A DNA stretch of 8,544 nucleotides, taken from NCBI GenBank assembly GCA_013215025.1, contig JABSRR010000155.1:1-8544 (forward strand), in the 5' to 3' direction. The translations under genes were made by a program, and so were the position numbers. Below, piece after piece: positions 1 to 5,694 of this stretch (the first letter of the stretch is position 1; each line of letters begins with the position of its first letter). The notes under the pieces are model-generated. The model had not been told where the DNA came from. It saw only the letters and a list, made by a program, of their open reading frames with translations, and searched no databases. Source of the stretch: Pseudomonadales bacterium (lineage in GTDB: Bacteria > Pseudomonadota > Gammaproteobacteria > Pseudomonadales > DT-91).

Positions 1-37
1 CCGTAAGGCAGGGGTCAAGTTTAGGAGGAGGTTTTGT

Positions 38-814
38 TTAGCCGTTGTAACAGAGGCGGTCAACCTGTTCAAACTTACTTCGCGCGCCTCGCATCTCAAA
101 TGTGACACTACCGGGTTGCTTGCCATCCGGGTAAGGCTGGTTGCGAACCACAACAGCTTCTACTGTTGCCTCTGCAAAACGCACGCTGCCCACGGTCATT
201 TCGTCAGTGATTTCAATGTATTTGCCCGCCTCGCCCTTAATGTCTAGGCCGTCAGCCACTTCCGCGCCGTCAGTGAATAGGATTACTTGACCTTCGCCGG
301 GAGTAAATCCGCCAAGCGTGTAGTATACGTACGTTTTATACTCGGTGTCAGTGTTGTGACTTGTTGGTAGCGGAACGTGCACCAATACATTAGGGTCCGT
401 AATCTCCACTCCGTCTAGTGTAGGAGTGGGGCTGTTGCGGATAATTGAATATGAGCGCTCGCAAACATACTCAAGCCCAACCGTCAGAGGCCATGCACCA
501 CGCTTTGCGGCGGCAGAGTAACGGTCTACGATAGTGTTTGTCTCCGTTACGCTACGTGTGCAGATTTTCCCCTCGGGCGTGTCTGCGCAAAATCCTTCAT
601 CGATTTCTCGCTCTTGGTGCGCCGTTGATACGGGCGGTACAATGCGCCAAGGCTCTGCAATGTGTTTATCGACATTATAGCCGTGCTCTTGAGCGCCCTT
701 GCTTGTAAGGTCTACCGTTGACACTGTGCAGGCCGCGACGACGCACACAACCGCAATGAAGGCTAACCCCATTACTGCAATCCATTTTAAGTGGTTTTTA
801 GTTTGTTTCTGCAT
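38..814 (-). CDS. predicted phage lipoprotein
   Basis: A 258-residue protein not matched to a known family. Residues 1-10 are polar and basic (MQKQTKNHLK). Residues 11-28 are hydrophobic and end in VVAAC, a lipobox with C29 as the likely lipid-modified residue; a plain N-terminal membrane anchor is the alternative. The rest is soluble and beta-rich in character, with C76, C85, C118 and C255, an even number that could form two disulfides outside the cytoplasm. The ATG at 814 has AAGGAAG six bases upstream; an in-frame start at 853 lacks that. The SD lies inside the 59-residue gene. Envelope proteins within early phage operons are sometimes superinfection-exclusion factors, but nothing here identifies that role. 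The 37 bases beyond the stop show no clear feature. Confidence 0.78.
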   Translation of the reverse strand: MQKQTKNHLKWIAVMGLAFIAVVCVVAACTVSTVDLTSKGAQEHGYNVDKHIAEPWRIVPPVSTAHQEREIDEGFCADTPEGKICTRSVTETNTIVDRYSAAAKRGAWPLTVGLEYVCERSYSIIRNSPTPTLDGVEITDPNVLVHVPLPTSHNTDTEYKTYVYYTLGGFTPGEGQVILFTDGAEVADGLDIKGEAGKYIEITDEMTVGSVRFAEATVEAVVVRNQPYPDGKQPGSVTFEMRGARSKFEQVDRLCYNG

Positions 815-977
815 TTCTTGCTTCCTTGCGTATGCGGGCCTTAGCCGCCTCAATTAAGTTGACCATATCGACAAGCTCTTGATCTGTCAACAGCGGCCAA
901 AACAACTCCACATCTTTCGATACATGAAGCGCAACATAGTTTCGCTTTAAATCTGACACATACTTCTTTTTAGCCAA
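798..977 (-). CDS. small overlapping gene with a TTG start
   Basis: A 59-residue protein of unknown function beginning MAKKKYVSDLKRNYVALH and ending in a basic helix (IEAAKARIRKEARN). The TTG at 977 is chosen because GGAGG lies six bases upstream, within the last codons of the HNH gene. The frame overlaps the HNH end by eight bases, and its stop lies 17 bases inside the next gene. The frame remains open further upstream, but that part overlaps HNH coding sequence and should not be translated. The protein is predicted helical, with a hydrophobic middle (ELFWPLLTDQELVDMVNLI), and has no membrane segment or cysteines. Confidence 0.65.
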   Translation of the reverse strand: MAKKKYVSDLKRNYVALHVSKDVELFWPLLTDQELVDMVNLIEAAKARIRKEARNAETN

Positions 978-1569
978 GCCTATCCTCCATTCTCTCGCGC
1001 TGGCGAGCGCGCCGGCGTTCGCGTGTCTCGATAATGTCACGAGCCATTGCTTGACAGTGCTCGCACCGGCATCGGTCCTCTTGCAACCAGCGGCGTTTAA
1101 TAAGCTCTTGGAAAGCTTTATTAGGCTTGAGCCGCGGGTCATCTGGTGACCAGCTGTCAGCACCCTTACGGCGGTTTTCGCTCTTGGTCAACAGTTGAAA
1201 GTTGTCGATATGGTGATACCCGCCATCTGCGATTGAAACGATATGATCCACCTCGCGAGGGATGCCGTCTTTAAGATAGAGTAGCTTGCCCTCATTCTTG
1301 TAGAAGCCATATGCGTACTCGGCGAATGCCGGGCAACCGGGTGTCTGCTCCGCCTTGCGCTCGTCGCGTGCAGCCCTGCGGTCTATCGCCTCTTGCGGTC
1401 GCTCGGCATAATATTTTGCATTACGCTTTATTCCGCACGCCGCGCAATGGTACTGCTTATTGTCTGGCGTGTCGCGGCGATAGTTGAAGTCAGACAAGGG
1501 CTTAGTCCGCTTGCATGTGCTGCACCTCTTATAGCCATCTTTTAGCTTTTTCTGCACTTCTGCGTCCAT
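970..1569 (-). CDS. HNH endonuclease
   Basis: A 199-residue nuclease. The N-terminal part has a likely zinc-binding set, CSTC (C16, C19) and CAAC (C42, C45), followed by a basic linker. The HNH core is EVDHIVSIADGG (106-117, with D108-H109) followed by IDNFQLLTKSENRRKG (121-136, with N123 and N132). A second cysteine cluster CRCEHC (167-172) precedes a strongly basic helix rich in Arg (RERRRARQRERM) that probably binds DNA. The ATG at 1569 has GAGG upstream and starts two bases after the Cas4-like stop. It may be a junction- or flap-processing nuclease, a DNA packaging-type nicking enzyme, or a selfish free-standing homing enzyme; the tight operon packing favours an integrated role. Confidence 0.9.
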   Translation of the reverse strand: MDAEVQKKLKDGYKRCSTCKRTKPLSDFNYRRDTPDNKQYHCAACGIKRNAKYYAERPQEAIDRRAARDERKAEQTPGCPAFAEYAYGFYKNEGKLLYLKDGIPREVDHIVSIADGGYHHIDNFQLLTKSENRRKGADSWSPDDPRLKPNKAFQELIKRRWLQEDRCRCEHCQAMARDIIETRERRRARQRERMEDRLG

Positions 1570-1571
1570 GT

Positions 1572-2381
1572 TTATTCCTCTTGGTTAGGTGGCTGAGGTG
1601 GCGTGAAATCAGGTGATAACATAGGATTGGTACCACTATGACACACGCCGCTAAAGTCACAAAAGCGACAAGAAAAAACGCTAGGGTCATCCGATACACG
1701 CGGAGCCAGAGCGCGGGCGTTGGTGTCTTGGATGATGCTGACCGCCCGGTCACTGTAATACTGCGCGGCCTGCGGATCAAATGGCACCTCCTCGATATGT
1801 AGGGAGTAATCGTTACTGTCCAGAACGGTAAACAGCGCCGGGTAATCCGTAAGATTGAAGTAGGCCATATATAGCTGCAACTGCGCGTAGTACTTAGGTT
1901 CTACTTTTTTGACGCCGCGCTTGACGAACTGGCCAAATTTCTTAGTGTTGACACACTTAAGCTCCCATAGTGTAGGGCCAAGGATGCCGGGGCCTTCACT
2001 AATAACGCCGTCGCAGCCACCAGAGAAAAGCCCGCCCATAGCGCTAAAGCGAAACTGCCGCCCGGTCTTATAATCCCTATCCGTGAGGTGGTAACCTGCA
2101 TTGCGGAACCATTTGACAACAAGGTGCTCCGCATGGTGCCCTCTTTCGAAGATGCGCAAGATGCGGGCTGGTGGGTGCTGTCTGTCTTCATTCTTTTTAG
2201 CCTTTATATAGTCGAACTGCACAGCTCGGGCGCAAGGGTTACCCACCCCGGAAGCGCCTAGGTAGTTGCGCGGCGTCTCCGCTAGAAAGTTATCGACCAG
2301 CACCGTATCAATTTCCTCTAGCGCCTTGGCGGCGGTAGGGGAATTTTGCAAGTGCTCATCCTGAAGCAGGTTAATTCTCAT
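1572..2381 (-). CDS. Cas4/RecB-like PD-(D/E)xK exonuclease with a likely Fe-S cluster
   Basis: A 269-residue nuclease of the PD-(D/E)xK superfamily. Motifs in order are SGVGNPCAR with C50, GHHAEHLVVKWF (H83 or E85), GGCDGVI with D124, the catalytic pair WELK (E140, K142), and QLQLY (Q167 to Y171). The C-terminal CRFCDFSGVC gives C238, C241 and C247. One early and three late cysteines are the Fe-S signature shared by Cas4, AddB and Dna2-type nucleases. The family degrades single-stranded ends or trims them for recombination. No CRISPR repeats or other cas genes are present, so this is a phage recombination exonuclease rather than a CRISPR adaptation factor. The ATG at 2381 follows AGGAG by six bases, with the SD overlapping the previous stop. 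Confidence 0.9.
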   Translation of the reverse strand: MRINLLQDEHLQNSPTAAKALEEIDTVLVDNFLAETPRNYLGASGVGNPCARAVQFDYIKAKKNEDRQHPPARILRIFERGHHAEHLVVKWFRNAGYHLTDRDYKTGRQFRFSAMGGLFSGGCDGVISEGPGILGPTLWELKCVNTKKFGQFVKRGVKKVEPKYYAQLQLYMAYFNLTDYPALFTVLDSNDYSLHIEEVPFDPQAAQYYSDRAVSIIQDTNARALAPRVSDDPSVFSCRFCDFSGVCHSGTNPMLSPDFTPPQPPNQEE

Positions 2382-2390
2382 TTACTTCTC

Positions 2391-2795
2391 CTAGAATGGG
2401 ATTTCTTCGGGGCTGCATTCCAGAGCGTTAGCTTTAGCGTCTTCTACCAACTCGGCGGATGACGCGACTAAGCGCAAGATTTCATCCTTGGACCAGTCCT
2501 TTAGCGCCTTATCCCACGGGAGCCCAGAGACGCCGCCTAGGGCGGGCAGAATGCCCTCCGCGTATCCTAGCGTGTAACCGTCCGGCTCGAACCCCTTGGC
2601 GTCTGCTGTGACGTATGCTCGCCCCTTGCGGTCAATGGTGGCGCCGTAAGCTCGGCCCTGTGTCCATGCTAGCACTGTGCCAAATGCGAAAGCTCGGGCC
2701 TCCATTGGCTTAAGGTGCGTATTGGTTATCTGTCGGGCGAGGGAGACAGCGGCGTTAGCCGCTGCCTTCATTGCTTTTTCTTCGTAGTTAGCCAC
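2391..2795 (-). CDS. unknown protein with an SSB-like EEIPF C-terminal tip
   Basis: A 134-residue protein I do not recognise. The first 25 residues are an Ala-rich helix (EEKAMKAAANAAVSLARQ). The middle is alpha/beta in character with RAFAFGTVLAW, YGATIDRKGRAYVTAD and DGYTLGYAEGILPALGG. The end is a helix (KDEILRLVASSAELVEDAK) and the tail ALECSPEEIPF. That acidic-hydrophobic ending mimics the bacterial SSB tip DDDIPF, although no OB fold is evident. The gene starts at GTG 2795, six bases after the SSB stop, with only a weak GAG-type SD, so translation may be coupled to SSB. The Cas4-like nuclease follows after nine bases. A partner-recruiting accessory to the ssDNA complex is a possible role, inferred from tail and context only. 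Confidence 0.82.
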   Translation of the reverse strand: MANYEEKAMKAAANAAVSLARQITNTHLKPMEARAFAFGTVLAWTQGRAYGATIDRKGRAYVTADAKGFEPDGYTLGYAEGILPALGGVSGLPWDKALKDWSKDEILRLVASSAELVEDAKANALECSPEEIPF

Positions 2796-2801
2796 TAAGC
2801 T

Positions 2802-3365
2802 CTATGACGCCCATGCTGGTTTAGATGCCGCGGACGGGGCCGCTGCTTGTTGCGTGCTAGTGGTGTTCACGACGCCAGCCTTCGGCATTGGCTTAGGCTC
2901 AAAGCCCGCGTAAGTCTTGGATGCCGGCGTGACCGCACCAGAAACCACGTTCTTGTCTTCGTACTGGCCGGTTTTATCCTTCTCGATACCGATGCGCGCA
3001 AGAAACTCGATACCCTGCAAGCTGTCAGTGTCGAAGCTGCGAAGGTATTCCATGGCGTCTGGTGCAGATAGGTCTTTGATACCGTAAGCGGATTGGACAA
3101 CCTCAAGAAAGAATGATGTTGAGATTTCTACCGCCTTGTTGTGGCCGTCCGTGCCGTTCGAAGTAATCATATTCATGCCGAACACCTTGCGGCGCTCATA
3201 CTTGCCCGCTGTGACCGTGTACTCAATGTCTAGATATTCAGCATCACCTGCCTGCGTCCGCTTGGTCCCGCGAATGTGCATAATGACAGGGGCGACTGTC
3301 TTCGCAGGGATAAGCTCAAAGTCACCGCCTGAGCTTTGTTCTGCTTGTGTTAGGTCAAACTGCAT
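2802..3365 (-). CDS. DUF669-type single-stranded DNA-binding protein
   Basis: A 187-residue protein matching the phage DUF669 family, which is generally treated as an SSB with an OB fold. Residues about 12-145 give the core: GGDFELIPAKTVAPV, then AEYLDIEYTVTAGKYERRKVFG (43-63), the helical insertion around STSFFLEVVQSAYG, and LQGIEFLARIGIEKDKTGQYEDKN. Residues 150-187 are a low-complexity Pro/Ala/Ser/Thr tail ending in SKPAWAS. The tail lacks the acidic DDIPF-like tip used by bacterial SSBs to recruit partners. It should coat ssDNA for the adjacent ATPase and nucleases. The ATG at 3365 is preceded by a modest AGGA eight bases away. Confidence 0.88.
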   Translation of the reverse strand: MQFDLTQAEQSSGGDFELIPAKTVAPVIMHIRGTKRTQAGDAEYLDIEYTVTAGKYERRKVFGMNMITSNGTDGHNKAVEISTSFFLEVVQSAYGIKDLSAPDAMEYLRSFDTDSLQGIEFLARIGIEKDKTGQYEDKNVVSGAVTPASKTYAGFEPKPMPKAGVVNTTSTQQAAAPSAASKPAWAS

Positions 3366-3400
3366 TTTAATTTTCCTATGGGTTGGTTAAGTGGTTGTGC

Positions 3401-3418
3401 GGGCGGCGTTAGCCGCCC
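3401..3418. repeat. perfect seven-pair hairpin before the SSB gene
   Basis: GGGCGGC (3401-3407) and GCCGCCC (3412-3418) form a perfect GC-only stem with a four-base loop. It lies in the 81-base gap between the ATPase stop and the SSB start, the widest gap within the operon. No U run follows leftward, so it is not a standard terminator. A TATGAT resembling a -10 box lies at 3436-3431 without a credible -35. Possible roles are mRNA stabilisation or translational control of the SSB gene. Confidence 0.55.
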
Positions 3419-3446
3419 ATGACACGTTAAATCATAAAGCGGTTAC

Positions 3447-4238
3447 TTACGCAAGCACTTTTTCAATCAGTTTGCCTAGGTGCGGCTCTTCGATTGCGTC
3501 CAGCTTGCCCGAACGATCCTTTGCAGGGTAGCCGGGTACGTTGGCGTTATTAGTGAAGAACACGCGGTAACCGGGGTCATCGTGCGTCTTGCCGTGAATA
3601 GCCATAGTGATTACCTCATCAACAATGCTGGGTACTTCACGCTTAGATTTGCCACCCTCAAGCTGCAGCCCGTAGCTAGTGCGCTTGAACTCGTCTGTCA
3701 GCTCGTCTAGCAGGCAGACAAAGACAACATTCTTAGCGCGGGCAGACTGCAACTGAGTGACAAAGCTAACCATTTCGCGACCAAGAGTACCGTAAGCAGA
3801 ACGCATATCAGGAACTCCCTTTGCGTTTGTGCTTTCTGGTTGTTGCTGTGCCCAACGAAGGCAAAGACGTGAAGCCACAGTAAGGCTATCAACAAAGTAA
3901 GTGCTATACTTACCGAGATCGGTGTCTCCATACAGCTCAACGGCATGGTCGTAATGCTCTTTCCCATATACGTCGTCTGCCTTTGCTTGCGGGTCTGGTC
4001 CGGCTAGGAACACGGCGAGGTTGCGGCAGTCTTGCCACGTCTCGGGCGATACTTGGTCTATTGGCGTCTTGCCTATGGCAAGGTCTCCAGCCTCTAAGTC
4101 CACAAACAACGTAGAGGCCGGGTCTACGGTCTTAAGCAGGCTGGTCTTACCGATACCGGATTGACCTACGATAAGGATTTTTGCGCCTTTAGCCTGACTC
4201 AAGCGCTCGTCGGCTGATATAATTTTTAGTGAACCCAT
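3447..4238 (-). CDS. Sak4-like / AAA_24 P-loop ATPase
   Basis: A 263-residue RecA-fold ATPase probably involved in single-strand annealing or recombination. Walker A is GQSGIGKTS (25-33, K31). FVDLEAG follows at 45-51, and the Walker B-like strand YFVDSLT has D117. Further conserved-looking elements are SAYGTLGREM (148-157), EGGKSKREVPSIVDEVI and, near the end, PAKDRSGKLD (238-247). These fit the phage family annotated as AAA_24 or ATP-binding protein, which includes Sak4 recombinases. Assignment to Sak4 proper needs a profile search. The ATG at 4238 has AGGAG eight to nine bases upstream. It lies next to a DUF669 SSB, a pairing common in phages and supportive of a recombination role. The only GANTC site in the window (4196-4200) falls within its codons 13-15. 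Confidence 0.85.
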   Translation of the reverse strand: MGSLKIISADERLSQAKGAKILIVGQSGIGKTSLLKTVDPASTLFVDLEAGDLAIGKTPIDQVSPETWQDCRNLAVFLAGPDPQAKADDVYGKEHYDHAVELYGDTDLGKYSTYFVDSLTVASRLCLRWAQQQPESTNAKGVPDMRSAYGTLGREMVSFVTQLQSARAKNVVFVCLLDELTDEFKRTSYGLQLEGGKSKREVPSIVDEVITMAIHGKTHDDPGYRVFFTNNANVPGYPAKDRSGKLDAIEEPHLGKLIEKVLA

Positions 4239-4250
4239 GTGGTTAGTCTC

Positions 4251-4724
4251 CTATTCTAAGGGTGCGTCGATTGGCAAAGCGTTGCTGTCACCGTTCAACC
4301 ATTCGTCAATGTCAGTTTGCGCGCCATCTGTCAAGGTTTTTTGCGCCTTCTTTAGCCCGTACGTCTCGATAAGGCGCTTCACGTCGCCAACGCTTCGCAC
4401 AATATGGTAAGCTACACCAGCCTTCTCGGCCTCTGCTTGCCACCACACTTGCGAGGTTGACTGTTTGCCTTTCTCTGTCTTGGTTTCTAGCGCCACAATG
4501 CGCGGCTCTATGTCTGAGATTACGAGAACGTCAGCGACGCCAGCCGTAACACCCTCCTTTTTTAGTCGAATAGCCTCTAGCGGGATACTCTTACCGCCAG
4601 CTACCTTTGTCATTTTCCGCGTGCCGCCGTTAGGTACGGCAAAGAATATGCTTCCATTTCGCAGATTTTCCCGCAAATAGTTTGCTATTCCGACTTGGAT
4701 TTTGTGCTCCTCTGATTTACTCAC
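4251..4724 (-). CDS. VRR-NUC domain nuclease
   Basis: A 157-residue protein with the VRR-NUC fold, a PD-(D/E)xK branch that cuts DNA and often acts on branched or flap structures. Visible motifs are the opening SEEHKIQ (E6, Q10), PNGGTRK (31-37), GVTAGVADVLV with D65, the catalytic ALETKTEKGKQS with E80 and K82, and SQVWW with Q92. The core ends near residue 115. About 40 further residues (DGAQTDIDEWLNGDSN) are acidic and likely flexible, which makes this longer than minimal phage VRR-NUC proteins. GTG at 4724 is used because of its SD. The gene overlaps the end of the winged-helix gene by eight bases and is followed after 12 bases by the ATPase. This suggests a role in processing recombination or replication intermediates. 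Confidence 0.88.
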   Translation of the reverse strand: MSKSEEHKIQVGIANYLRENLRNGSIFFAVPNGGTRKMTKVAGGKSIPLEAIRLKKEGVTAGVADVLVISDIEPRIVALETKTEKGKQSTSQVWWQAEAEKAGVAYHIVRSVGDVKRLIETYGLKKAQKTLTDGAQTDIDEWLNGDSNALPIDAPLE

Positions 4725-5103
4725 ACACACCTCCTTCTATTAGTTCGCCTATCATGTGGGCCGCTTCGTGTGTCATGGTGTAGCCGTATCTGTCGCCGCG
4801 AGTTATCGCGCCTTTGCCTACGCCTAAATCTATCAGCTTGCGCCGTATCTTTGATACTAGAACCCGCCCCGTTCGCACCGCGTCCTTTTCTGCGTCCGTG
4901 CCGGCGGCAATCATGACCGCCTCGTGCGAGCGCGTCTGGCCGGGCGTCCGCATTAGCAAATTGAGAATTCGGCACTCTTGCGGCGAGAAGCCTAGCGTAT
5001 AAATTTTTGGCGCGGCATCATTTAGCAACTCTTGCACTTGCTCGCGGTAAAAGTCTCGCTCTGCGGTTAGCATCTCTATTTCTTCGTATAGGTGCGCTGT
5101 CAT
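4717..5103 (-). CDS. winged-helix DNA-binding protein (OmpR/PhoB C-terminal type)
   Basis: A 128-residue probable transcription factor. Residues 1-29 form a charged, coiled-coil-like helix that could dimerise the protein. Residues about 36-112 match the effector domain of response regulators: the opening helix FSPQECRILNLLMR, a helix-turn-helix with TRSHEAVMIAA, a likely recognition helix TGRVLVSKIRRKL (79-90), and the wing hairpin AITRGDRYGYTM (99-110). No phospho-receiver domain is present, so control by a sensor kinase is unlikely. It starts by TAATG overlap with the gene before it and has no strong SD of its own, so expression is probably coupled. As the only DNA-binding regulator fold here, it may act on the operon promoter at 5501-5528; no operator has been identified. 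Confidence 0.82.
   Translation of the reverse strand: MTAHLYEEIEMLTAERDFYREQVQELLNDAAPKIYTLGFSPQECRILNLLMRTPGQTRSHEAVMIAAGTDAEKDAVRTGRVLVSKIRRKLIDLGVGKGAITRGDRYGYTMTHEAAHMIGELIEGGVCE
4725..4738 (-). promoter_or_regulatory. near-perfect ribosome binding site of the VRR-NUC gene
   Basis: On the minus strand AAGGAGGTG (4736-4728) complements the 16S anti-SD over nine bases. It decides the start: the GTG at 4730 lies inside the SD, while the GTG at 4724 is five bases beyond AAGGAGG. The site lies within the last codons of the winged-helix gene, so this gene has its own strong initiation signal in addition to any coupling. Confidence 0.8.
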
Positions 5104-5291
5104 TATGTTATCGCCAGCGCCTTAGCGAACTGTACCCAAATTTCCTCGCTGCGCCGAAGTCGCTCAATCTCGCGGGCGGCTTCGTTCATTAGGTCGGCGC
5201 TCGCTTTGCGGTCAAATGCCAATTCAATACCCGCTTGTGCGTCCAGTGCCCGGATAATGCGCCCCGCATTTAGTACTTTCTGTCTGCTCAT
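5103..5291 (-). CDS. small helical protein, second gene of the operon
   Basis: A 62-residue protein of unknown function. It is charged and predicted helical throughout: residues 1-22 (MSRQKVLNAGRIIRALDAQA) and a second helix of about 28-58 including NEAAREIERLRRSEEIW. The ATG at 5291 overlaps the preceding stop as ATGA, so translation is probably coupled; a GGAGAG lies a little far upstream. Its stop overlaps the next ATG as TAATG. The Arg/Glu-rich heptad-like spacing could support a short coiled coil. It is not obviously a duplicate of the preceding 62-residue protein despite the equal length. Confidence 0.75.
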   Translation of the reverse strand: MSRQKVLNAGRIIRALDAQAGIELAFDRKASADLMNEAAREIERLRRSEEIWVQFAKALAIT

Positions 5292-5476
5292 TTTGCCATA
5301 CTCTCCAGCTCGTCAATCATGGCGCGCAGGCCGTCGATCGTGTTATTGATTAGCTCTACTCGCTTTTGCCAAGGCGTGTCGCCCACTGCTGCGCGATAGT
5401 ATGCCCCGGCTGCCGCGCCTGCTTGAGTTTTAATGTGCTCAAGCTGCGCGTAAACCTCTAGTTTGTTCTCGTTCAT
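5288..5476 (-). CDS. small helical protein, first gene of the operon
   Basis: A 62-residue protein I do not recognise. It begins MNENKLEVYAQLEHIKTQAG, has an Ala-rich helix with AGAAAGAYYRA, a likely turn at GDTPWQ, and a second amphipathic helix ending in DELESMAK. It reads as a helical hairpin, with no membrane segment or cysteines. The ATG at 5476 is chosen because AAGGAG lies six bases upstream and just downstream of the predicted transcription start. An in-frame start at 5509 would fall upstream of the predicted transcript. Its stop overlaps the next start as ATGA. Small early phage proteins in this position often modify host functions, but nothing in the sequence shows that here. Confidence 0.75.
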   Translation of the reverse strand: MNENKLEVYAQLEHIKTQAGAAAGAYYRAAVGDTPWQKRVELINNTIDGLRAMIDELESMAK

Positions 5477-5500
5477 TGGTTTCTCCTTGGTATGCATGTT

Positions 5501-5528
5501 GTTATACACGCGTTAATTACGGGGTCAA
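5501..5528 (-). promoter_or_regulatory. sigma70-type promoter for the leftward operon
   Basis: On the minus strand TTGACC (5528-5523, five of six consensus bases) is followed after 16 bases by TATAAC (5506-5501, five of six). Transcription would start near 5494 and give a leader of about 18 bases holding the AAGGAG that precedes the ATG at 5476. The promoter directly follows a terminator-like hairpin and faces eleven co-oriented genes, so it is the likely start of the operon. The -35 box is embedded in CTGTTGAC, an eight-base word found at five places in the window. Confidence 0.7.
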
Positions 5529-5550
5529 CAGCTAATTTGCATATTCCTGA

Positions 5551-5602
5551 AAATAATTCGCCCCGGTCGCGTTACCCGTTTGAGGGGCAGCTAACCGGGG
5601 CG
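5551..5602 (-). terminator. terminator-like hairpin at the end of the primase-helicase transcript
   Basis: CGCCCCGGT (5559-5567) and ACCGGGGCG (5594-5602) are perfect nine-base inverted repeats separated by 26 bases that can form a small inner stem. On the minus strand the second arm is followed by AATTATTTT, a reasonable U-rich release tract. It lies about 95 bases after the primase-helicase stop and about 23 bases before the -35 box of the next operon. The position fits a boundary between two leftward transcription units. Confidence 0.6.
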
Positions 5603-5640
5603 GATCAAATCGCACACTAGGAGAGAGGTGCGCGACGATC
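5603..5640. repeat. two-part stem with internal loop in the noncoding region
   Basis: CGCAC (5611-5615) pairs with GTGCG (5628-5632), and GATC at 5603-5606 can pair with GATC at 5637-5640 across a symmetric four-base internal loop. The apical loop contains ACTAGGAGAGAG. The sequence ACACTAGG occurs here (5614-5621) and again at 5672-5679. Individually this could be chance; the alignment with its neighbours makes it worth listing. Confidence 0.35.
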
Positions 5641-5641
5641 T

Positions 5642-5664
5642 AGGGAAGGTAACCAGCCCTCCCT
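5642..5664. repeat. imperfect hairpin in the 5510-5694 noncoding region
   Basis: AGGGAAGG (5642-5649) pairs with CCCTCCCT (5657-5664) at seven of eight positions around a seven-base loop. It sits directly beside the perfect hairpin at 5668-5688, so the two stems could stack. It is weak as evidence alone, but it is part of a run of four. Confidence 0.4.
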
Positions 5665-5667
5665 GCA

Positions 5668-5688
5668 GGGGACACTAGGTGTGTCCCC
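5668..5688. repeat. perfect hairpin just after the primase-helicase stop
   Basis: GGGGACAC (5668-5675) and GTGTCCCC (5681-5688) form a perfect eight-pair stem with loop TAGGT. The hairpin begins seven bases beyond the helicase stop codon. Reading leftward it is followed by GC-rich sequence without a U run, so it is not a classical leftward terminator. It may protect the 3' end of the mRNA, or belong to a structured origin or noncoding RNA element. Confidence 0.6.
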
Positions 5689-5694
5689 GATTTC

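Noticed and set aside
21..36. AGGAGGAGG on the plus strand near the left edge, as a ribosome site for a rightward gene
   Set aside because: No plus-strand start codon with a sustained, protein-like frame follows; the sequence runs into the end of the lipoprotein gene.
1529..1780. A minus-strand frame overlapping the HNH and Cas4-like genes, with a hydrophobic segment
   Set aside because: It overlaps two motif-confirmed genes in a different frame. The hydrophobic stretch is what a shifted reading of the Cas4-like 3' end gives, and no SD supports it.
1572..2381. The Cas4-like nuclease as part of a CRISPR system
   Set aside because: No repeat-spacer array and no cas1, cas2 or effector gene is visible. 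Such nucleases are common in phage recombination modules.
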